A stretch of 5,094 nucleotides of DNA, from contig MGUQ01000125.1 in the NCBI GenBank assembly GCA_001799975.1, positions 14,500 through 19,593 of the forward strand, written 5' to 3'. The stretch comes from Elusimicrobia bacterium RIFCSPLOWO2_01_FULL_54_10 (lineage in GTDB: Bacteria; Elusimicrobiota; Elusimicrobia; 2-02-FULL-39-32). The notes beneath the pieces were generated by a model that saw nothing but the letters and a program-made list of their open reading frames with translations, was not told where the DNA came from and made no database searches. Shown here piece by piece: positions 1-3,746 of the stretch; positions within the stretch are counted from its first letter, which is position 1, and the number at the start of each line of letters is the position of its first letter. The position numbers and the translations under genes are program-made.

Positions 1-757
1 GCAGGCCGCGGTCCAGCGCTGTCACATAGAAGAAGTAAGTGTTATTCTGCACCAGATTATTGAATGCAAAGTAAGTTGTTCCCGACGGTAAAGTGACGCT
101 GGCCGCAAAGACATCGGCTGGAGCAGAAGTGTCCCAGTATATCCGGTATTCATTGACATCGGGCGCGGTGCTGGCGCTCCAGGAAACCGTGAGGCTCGAT
201 GTCGACGCGGATATGGAGAGGCCCGCCACCTGGGGCGGCGCGAAATCGGGAACCTGGGCGTTGGCCTGAGGGCCCGTTTCCGATAAAATATCTATGAACG
301 AAAGATTTCCGGCGGAATCGCGGCTCTTGATTCCGAAATAAAGTGTCGCGCCCGGTTCCAATCCGGTCAGGATGTCGGATTCAATCTGCGGGGGCGCTTG
401 AGGTGGAGTTGTGGTTGCATGGGTGGATGAAGCCATACTCCACCAAGTCGTAGTATCCCCGGCAAGCGAAGCCGCGCTGAATGTGGCATAACGGATAAAG
501 TAGACTGAGACCGGCGGGCCATTTCCCGTCGGAAGACTGTCGGAATCGGGGGCTGTCCACTGGAGCAGAATTTCTCCCTCGTTGGCCGTGAACGCGGCAT
601 CCAAATCCGTGATGGGATCGGGACGGAAATTATCCTGCAGGCGGATCTTGAAACTCATGGCCGCGGCGTCATTAGACGGATTTGTAAGGGCGTGCAGAGG
701 CGGAGCCAAAATCAGTGCGGAAAGAAGCGCAAAAGACAGCACTCCTCCCATCCTCAT
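1..757 (-). CDS. Secreted FnIII-repeat protein (3' end outside window)
   Basis: The frame is open through base 1, giving 252 visible residues with the C-terminus missing. Residues 1-23 form a Sec signal peptide (MRMGG, then a hydrophobic core LSFALLSALIL, with likely cleavage after LHA). Next comes TNPSNDAAAMSFKIR, matching the mature starts of the two domain-S proteins. Two FnIII-like domains follow. The first, about 47-170, has GEILLQW and TLYFGIKSRDSAGN; the second starts near 174 with LTVSWSAS, VNEYRIYW and NTYFFYVTALD. The GEIxLxWxAP strand is also found in the third FnIII domain of the protein at 3743-5094, so these two large proteins are probably paralogous. I chose the start at 757 because AAGG lies eight bases upstream; an in-frame ATG at 811 would add 18 residues but has a poor ribosome binding site. 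A surface adhesion or scaffold role is inferred from FnIII content only. Confidence 0.85.
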   Translation of the reverse strand, partial: MRMGGVLSFALLSALILAPPLHALTNPSNDAAAMSFKIRLQDNFRPDPITDLDAAFTANEGEILLQWTAPDSDSLPTGNGPPVSVYFIRYATFSAASLAGDTTTWWSMASSTHATTTPPQAPPQIESDILTGLEPGATLYFGIKSRDSAGNLSFIDILSETGPQANAQVPDFAPPQVAGLSISASTSSLTVSWSASTAPDVNEYRIYWDTSAPADVFAASVTLPSGTTYFAFNNLVQNNTYFFYVTALDRGL

Positions 758-765
758 CCAAGAGG

Positions 766-772
766 CCTTTTT
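766..772 (-). promoter_or_regulatory. Ribosome binding site for the left-hand FnIII gene
   Basis: On the minus strand AAAAAGG ends eight bases before the ATG at 757. The only comparable motif for the upstream ATG at 811 is AAGG fourteen bases away, which is too far for efficient initiation. Confidence 0.55.
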
Positions 773-820
773 AAAATATTTGTGTATAAGAGTTACGACT
801 CTTAATTTCATATGTCTGTC

Positions 821-841
821 TGATGCCTTAAAATGGCATCA
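821..841. promoter_or_regulatory. 7-bp inverted repeat over the candidate -10 box and start site
   Basis: TGATGCC (821-827) and GGCATCA (835-841) are perfect reverse complements separated by an A+T-rich 7-base spacer. The palindrome overlaps the candidate -10 box at 838-843 and the predicted transcription start near 831, the classic position for a repressor operator. It could instead form an RNA stem at the 5' end of the transcript. No T-run follows, so it is not a terminator. Confidence 0.35.
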
Positions 842-866
842 TTCTTGCTAATCCTTTATGTGGCAA
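838..866 (-). promoter_or_regulatory. Candidate sigma70-type promoter for the left-hand FnIII gene
   Basis: Read on the minus strand, TTGCCA (866-861, five of six matches to the -35 consensus) is followed after exactly 17 bases by AATGAT (843-838, four of six matches to the -10 consensus). Transcription would start near 831, leaving a leader of about 75 bases before the ATG at 757. Its placement before the gene fits, but the boxes are imperfect and the host's consensus is unknown. Confidence 0.35.
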
Positions 867-969
867 CGACGCATAGCCCTACCCTAAAGCACTTCACCCC
901 TGTCTGATGACAGAGCAGTCCTCACCCGAAGGCGTTTCTATCCTAAGCAGAACCCGACATTAAGACCTG

Positions 970-986
970 TCACATTTCAAACCTCC
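970..986 (-). repeat. 17-base direct repeat, copy 2 (Shine-Dalgarno plus start-stop)
   Basis: On the minus strand this reads GGAGGTTTGAAATGTGA, with the same GGAGGT, five-base spacer and ATG-TGA as the copy at 1070-1086. The GTG two bases downstream of the ATG would open an 11-codon peptide (MTGLNVGFCLG) unrelated to the first copy's, so DNA or RNA sequence rather than peptide seems to be conserved. Confidence 0.5.
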
Positions 987-987
987 A

Positions 988-1008
988 TTCCGCAGTCCTA
1001 CCGCGGAA
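988..1008 (-). other. Hairpin with AGGA in the loop
   Basis: On the minus strand TTCCGC (1008-1003) pairs perfectly with GCGGAA (993-988) around the nine-base loop GGTAGGACT. A GGA displayed in a hairpin loop is the known binding arrangement for CsrA/RsmA-type proteins. No CsrA gene is visible here, so only the hairpin itself is supported by the sequence. Confidence 0.3.
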
Positions 1009-1058
1009 AATGTCTGAAGCGAAGGCGCACTCCTCCCGAAGATTTAACGGCCCAGTTT

Positions 1059-1074
1059 TGTGAATGCCTTCACA
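1059..1074. promoter_or_regulatory. CRP-like palindrome TGTGA-N6-TCACA
   Basis: The bases TGTGAATGCCTTCACA match all ten fixed positions of the consensus half sites known for the CRP family, and the arms form a perfect 6-bp inverted repeat with a 4-base centre. It sits about 76 bases past the stop of the copy-2 domain-S gene and about 230 bases upstream of the candidate start near 831. That distance is too great for normal activation of that promoter. Its left half on the minus strand also forms part of a repeated start-stop element, so the palindrome may be incidental. Confidence 0.3.
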
Positions 1075-1086
1075 TTACAGACCTCC
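1070..1086 (-). repeat. 17-base direct repeat, copy 1 (Shine-Dalgarno plus start-stop)
   Basis: On the minus strand this reads GGAGGTCTGTAATGTGA: a perfect Shine-Dalgarno core, five bases, then ATG followed at once by the stop TGA. It matches the copy at 970-986 at 15 of 17 positions and lies exactly 100 bases from it. A GTG two bases downstream of the ATG, in another frame, would open a 9-codon peptide (MKAFTKLGR). Confidence 0.5.
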
Positions 1087-1149
1087 TCTAGCTCGGCGCT
1101 AAGATTAACAACTAACTACACGACCGACTCCTCGTTCAGCTCTTCAGCG

Positions 1150-1842
1150 TTACGGTCCTGCTCTGACGGTCAGGGTGTACTGGATGTCCTGGTCCGTGGC
1201 GAGCGTGGTGACTGGCGGCAGCGTGAAGTAGCTGAACATGTGTCTCACGGCCGTTGGAGTGATGCTGTCCATGTCGGCGTTGGTGGGGCCGGCGCTGCCG
1301 GCGTTGTTCTCGAACCGTCCGATACCCGAAGATCCCGCCAATCCCACAGGCACGCCAATGAAGTTGGGGCTGGTGGTTGCGGAGACGATCTTGGTTCCGG
1401 AGGTGGTTCCCACGCGGAAGTACTCGTTGTCCTGCGCAGGGGCAATGCCCGTGGACACGCCGGTGAACTGCACGAACGCAAGCAGCACGTTCTCTGCCGA
1501 GGCGGTGGAGGTGACGGTCTGAGTGTTGTCAAAGACCCATCCTCCGCTGATCTGCGCCGTCAGGCTGAGTTCCGTGTTGTTGATGTTTCCGCCAATGGTG
1601 ACGGTGGCCGGGTGGATGGTCCATGTGCTTGCGCCCATGGTCACGTAACCCAGGTCCATGCCGACGTCTCCCGTGGAGATGGTGACGCTCCGGTCGATGT
1701 TGGGCCGGATTCTGATCACCATCGCTGCGCTGTCATTGGATATGTCGAAGTCGGCCTGAACCGGTGCGGGGTTCATGACCAACAGTCCGAGGGCTAATAC
1801 AGTGCTCGCTAGCCCAACGAGTTTCTTCATGTGCTTTTTCAT
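1150..1842 (-). CDS. Secreted domain-S beta-sandwich protein, copy 2
   Basis: This 230-residue protein starts with a strong Sec signal peptide: basic MKKHMKK, hydrophobic LVGLASTVLALGLLVM, and likely cleavage after PAPVQA. The mature part begins with the DISNDSAAMVIRIRPN region and follows the 218-residue paralogue at 3090-3746 along its whole length. Shared blocks include MDLG, MGAST, PATVTI, GGWVF, NEYFRVGT, GIGRFENNAG, ADMD and a final strand closing in RAGP. It differs mainly in the middle (about residues 105-165). No cysteine or anchor is present. An in-frame ATG at 1902, with its own GGAG nine bases upstream, would add 20 residues. I prefer 1842 because AAAGGAGG lies ten bases before it and it gives a normal-length signal peptide. 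It is the last gene before a 390-base gap, and no intrinsic terminator is evident after its TAA. Function is unknown beyond export. Confidence 0.87.
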   Translation of the reverse strand: MKKHMKKLVGLASTVLALGLLVMNPAPVQADFDISNDSAAMVIRIRPNIDRSVTISTGDVGMDLGYVTMGASTWTIHPATVTIGGNINNTELSLTAQISGGWVFDNTQTVTSTASAENVLLAFVQFTGVSTGIAPAQDNEYFRVGTTSGTKIVSATTSPNFIGVPVGLAGSSGIGRFENNAGSAGPTNADMDSITPTAVRHMFSYFTLPPVTTLATDQDIQYTLTVRAGP

Positions 1843-1852
1843 GGCTTGTGTG

Positions 1853-1860
1853 CCTCCTTT
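1853..1860 (-). promoter_or_regulatory. Ribosome binding site deciding the domain-S copy 2 start
   Basis: On the minus strand AAAGGAGG lies ten bases before the ATG at 1842, favouring the start that gives a 30-residue signal peptide. A second site, AAGGAG at 1912-1917, overlaps the end of the Rrf2-fusion gene and could serve the ATG at 1902. Confidence 0.65.
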
Positions 1861-1908
1861 GTTTTTTTGCATCATGTTCTTCATAAAATTTCTAATGTTC
1901 ATGGCTCA

Positions 1909-3048
1909 TTACTCCTTTTTGGGATTGATGGTGACGAGGACCTTCGTGAACAGGTCCAGTTCCACGCCCATGACGATGTCCGTCTTGATCAGGAATGCGT
2001 AGCGCTTGCCGCGGTGCTCATCTCCAGCTGGGATCTCAAGGATGGGATTGATGGTGTTGATCCTTTCCGCCTTGATGGTCTCATCGTTAGGATTGAGCGT
2101 CAGCCATGAGGGGTCCGGTGCTGCTTCATACCCTGAAGGCATCAGCACGCCGCTCACCCAAGGTACGCTTGTGAACTTGAGACGGATCGGCGTTTCAGCG
2201 CGGTTCGTCACTTTCATCTTTTTTTGAACGAGATCATTCAGATTCAACTTTTTCCCGGGCTCGACACCGTTCACATAGATCTCAGGAGGCGTGATGTCGA
2301 AGTCCATGGTCATCATGGCGCTTTGCTTGGCTTCCTCCTTGAGAGTTTCAGGCCCTGGCCCGGATGAAAAGCGAAGCCGGCTTTCCGTTCCGGCCGAATA
2401 AAGGCCGCGGTTCATGGAATGGGCCCAGATGGTCACCTGGTAGTGCTTGCCGATGAACTCTGGCTTGTCCGGGATCTGGATCACGAGTTCCGCGTAAGCC
2501 GTCTGACCGGGCGGAATCGTGAAACGGTCCGGGATGACCTGGATCCAAGTGGGATCGGGAATGGATTGATATCCATCCATGATTTCCGCAGTCCGGGGGA
2601 GCACGACATCAGCTTTCACTTCAATGGTGGCATCTCCGCGGTTGCGGACCGTGTAAGGCATGTTCCGTAGGCGCCTTAGATTGATGGGTCTACCCACGGG
2701 CACATTTTCCAGGGTCACATCCACGAACCTCGTGGAAAGGCCGATGACGGCATTCCCCATTCCTGGAAACGACATGCAGAGCAAGAGCGCGATCATGGAC
2801 TTGATTGCAATGGCCTTGCAGACGGCCTCGGGCGTCAGCTGATGGACGGACCGGGCCAATGTGAAGCCCTGGCCTTTGATGGACTCCACCATTCCAGCGC
2901 GCGAGAGCCTGAGCAGGACTTTCTGGCAGTAAGCCGCCGGCAGTCCGTGTTTGCGCGCGATGTCCGCGACCTGCACGAAATCGCCCAGTTGGGTGGCGAG
3001 TTCGCGGATACAGGTCATGGCGTACGACAGTGTCTTTGTTACTTTCAT
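1909..3048 (-). CDS. Rrf2-type winged-helix / membrane segment / tandem Ig-like domain fusion protein
   Basis: This encodes 379 residues. Residues 1-80 resemble an Rrf2-family winged helix: the MKVTKTLSYAM start, VADIARKHGLPAAY, then LLRLSRAGMVESIKGQG and TLAR as the wing. The usual Rrf2 dimerisation helix and Fe-S cysteine cluster are absent. From about residue 84 a hydrophobic segment (MIALLLCMSF, then PGMGNA) follows a lysine and looks like a signal peptide or anchor. Residues about 104-379 hold two tandem Ig-like domains with a 147-residue period (PDPTW at 164, PDPSW at 311). The inferred topology is a DNA-binding domain in the cytoplasm and Ig domains outside, as in ToxR- or CadC-type regulators. 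Alternatively, signal peptidase cleaves after GNA and frees the outer part. An in-frame ATG at 3093 overlaps the upstream stop (ATGA). I chose 3048 because GGAGGT lies seven bases upstream and Rrf2 proteins usually begin with MK at this point. Confidence 0.85.
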   Translation of the reverse strand: MKVTKTLSYAMTCIRELATQLGDFVQVADIARKHGLPAAYCQKVLLRLSRAGMVESIKGQGFTLARSVHQLTPEAVCKAIAIKSMIALLLCMSFPGMGNAVIGLSTRFVDVTLENVPVGRPINLRRLRNMPYTVRNRGDATIEVKADVVLPRTAEIMDGYQSIPDPTWIQVIPDRFTIPPGQTAYAELVIQIPDKPEFIGKHYQVTIWAHSMNRGLYSAGTESRLRFSSGPGPETLKEEAKQSAMMTMDFDITPPEIYVNGVEPGKKLNLNDLVQKKMKVTNRAETPIRLKFTSVPWVSGVLMPSGYEAAPDPSWLTLNPNDETIKAERINTINPILEIPAGDEHRGKRYAFLIKTDIVMGVELDLFTKVLVTINPKKE

Positions 3049-3055
3049 GTTTGCT

Positions 3056-3061
3056 ACCTCC
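3056..3061 (-). promoter_or_regulatory. Ribosome binding site deciding the Rrf2-fusion start
   Basis: On the minus strand GGAGGT lies seven bases before the ATG at 3048. It is a stronger site than the GAGG eight bases before the alternative ATG at 3093, and it lies within what would be coding sequence if 3093 were used. Confidence 0.7.
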
Positions 3062-3089
3062 GTTTGTTTTTTGTCTGACATCAAATCGT

Positions 3090-3746
3090 TCATGGACCGG
3101 GCCTCACTGAAAATTGAAATTGAATTTCCTGCTCTGCTGAAACCGATGTCGTATCCGGAAGCCGGAAATAGAGCCAGAGGTGGCGCTGGGCGTTGGGATT
3201 CATTCCGTCCATGTCAGCCGGGCTCGGCCCGTTGTTGCCCGCGTTGTTTTCAAACCGTCCGATGCCGGCGGATCCGGCAAAGCCCACCGCCGCGGGACCA
3301 AAAAGATTTGTGTTGGAGATGATCTTGGCTCCGGAGGATGTCCCCACCCTGAAATATTCGTTCCCTTGAGCGGGCGCGGACGCGGTTGAAATGGAAGTAA
3401 AGCTGGCCCAAACATTAAGTTGATTGGTTCCGGTGGATTCAAAAGTTTGATTCGGATCAAATACCCAGCCGCCCGTAATTGAGGCGGCGAGATTCAGTTC
3501 CGTGTTCAGGATGTTGCCTAAAATCGTTACCGTTGCCGGAGAGACCGTTTGCGTGGAGGCGCCCATGTTCACCAAACCCAAATCCATGTGGACCGATCCG
3601 GTTTCAATTTGGACTCCGCGTTCAAAGTTAGGAGTGATGCGGATCGTTACTGCGGCGCTGTCATTTGACGGGTCCGAATCCGCCCAGGCCCGCGTGCCCA
3701 GCGTCAGGAAAGACAGAGACGCGAAGAGAATCAGTATCTTTCTCAT
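3090..3746 (-). CDS. Secreted domain-S beta-sandwich protein, copy 1
   Basis: This is a complete 218-residue protein of no family I can name. Residues 1-22 are a typical Sec signal peptide: a basic MRK, a hydrophobic core ILILFASLSFLTL, and a likely cleavage after RAWA. The mature protein opens with SDPSNDSAAVTIRI, then beta-rich sequence including MDLGLVNMGAS, ATVTILGN, ITGGWVF, NEYFRVG and GIGRFENNAG, and ends on a strand closing in RPGP. There is no cysteine, lipobox or anchor, so it should be exported and perhaps assembled. It is a close paralogue of the protein at 1150-1842: by hand count 54 of the first 79 mature residues are identical. It also resembles the C-terminal domain of the gene just upstream. 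The start is supported by GGGAG nine bases before the ATG and by a 4-base ATGA overlap with the upstream stop. An assembly or pilus-like subunit role is only a guess. Confidence 0.9.
   Translation of the reverse strand: MRKILILFASLSFLTLGTRAWADSDPSNDSAAVTIRITPNFERGVQIETGSVHMDLGLVNMGASTQTVSPATVTILGNILNTELNLAASITGGWVFDPNQTFESTGTNQLNVWASFTSISTASAPAQGNEYFRVGTSSGAKIISNTNLFGPAAVGFAGSAGIGRFENNAGNNGPSPADMDGMNPNAQRHLWLYFRLPDTTSVSAEQEIQFQFSVRPGP

Larger units (their letters stand above)
816..909. repeat. 10-base direct repeat CTGTCTGATG
   Basis: CTGTCTGATG occurs at 816-825 and 900-909. The second copy also forms a small hairpin, CTGTC-TGAT-GACAG, at 900-913. The first copy adjoins the operator-like palindrome at 821-841. 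The heptamer TGTCTGA within it recurs at 1011-1017 and, outside this gap, at 3072-3078. Confidence 0.35.
915..1027. repeat. Two pairs of 8-base repeats in the same order
   Basis: GCAGTCCT occurs at 915-922 and 992-999, and CGAAGGCG at 927-934 and 1020-1027. With the 17-base element at 970 and 1070, the order GCAGTCCT, CGAAGGCG, 17-mer appears twice in a row. The spacings differ (77, 93 and 100 bases between partners). This suggests a decayed tandem duplication of about 80-100 bases, though some matches could be chance. Confidence 0.35.
758..1149 (-). other. Intergenic region with repeats and candidate regulatory sites
   Basis: No convincing gene lies between the end of the copy-2 domain-S gene and the start of the left-hand FnIII gene. 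The apparent plus-strand frames here are continuations of frames antisense to real genes. The region holds short direct repeats, three hairpin-capable inverted repeats, two Shine-Dalgarno plus ATG-TGA elements and a candidate promoter, each listed separately. Read on the minus strand it contains about ten GGA triplets, roughly twice the chance expectation. I see no G+C-rich stem followed by a T-run, so transcription may read through from the upstream operon or end by another mechanism. A structured leader RNA or small RNA is possible but matches no class that I recognise. Confidence 0.6.

Noticed and set aside
367..600. Minus-strand frame in a second register inside the left-hand FnIII gene
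   Set aside because: It is an R- and P-rich out-of-frame reading of codons that encode a convincing FnIII domain.
582..851. Plus-strand frame crossing the start of the left-hand FnIII gene
   Set aside because: It is antisense to a well-supported signal peptide and FnIII domain, and has no recognisable protein features.
923..934. UUCG-loop mini hairpin CGCC-TTCG-GGTG on the minus strand
   Set aside because: The stem is only four pairs including one G-U, with no poly-T tail or conserved context; too weak to annotate alone.
900..1149. Intrinsic terminator after the copy-2 domain-S gene
   Set aside because: Hairpins exist at 1059-1074, 988-1008 and 900-913, but none is followed by a T-run on the transcribed strand.
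758..1149. tRNA, known riboswitch, integron attC site or CRISPR array in the gap
   Set aside because: I see no cloverleaf, recognised riboswitch core, paired attC core sites or regular repeat-spacer pattern.
1060..1797. A 245-codon plus-strand open frame antisense to the copy-2 domain-S gene
   Set aside because: Its translation is low-complexity (rich in G, V, R, H and D), has no domain character, and lies opposite a gene with a clear signal peptide and a paralogue.
2760..2800. Lipoprotein lipobox at LLLC in the fusion protein
   Set aside because: The residue before the cysteine is leucine rather than G, A or S, and the segment is internal, so lipidation is not supported.
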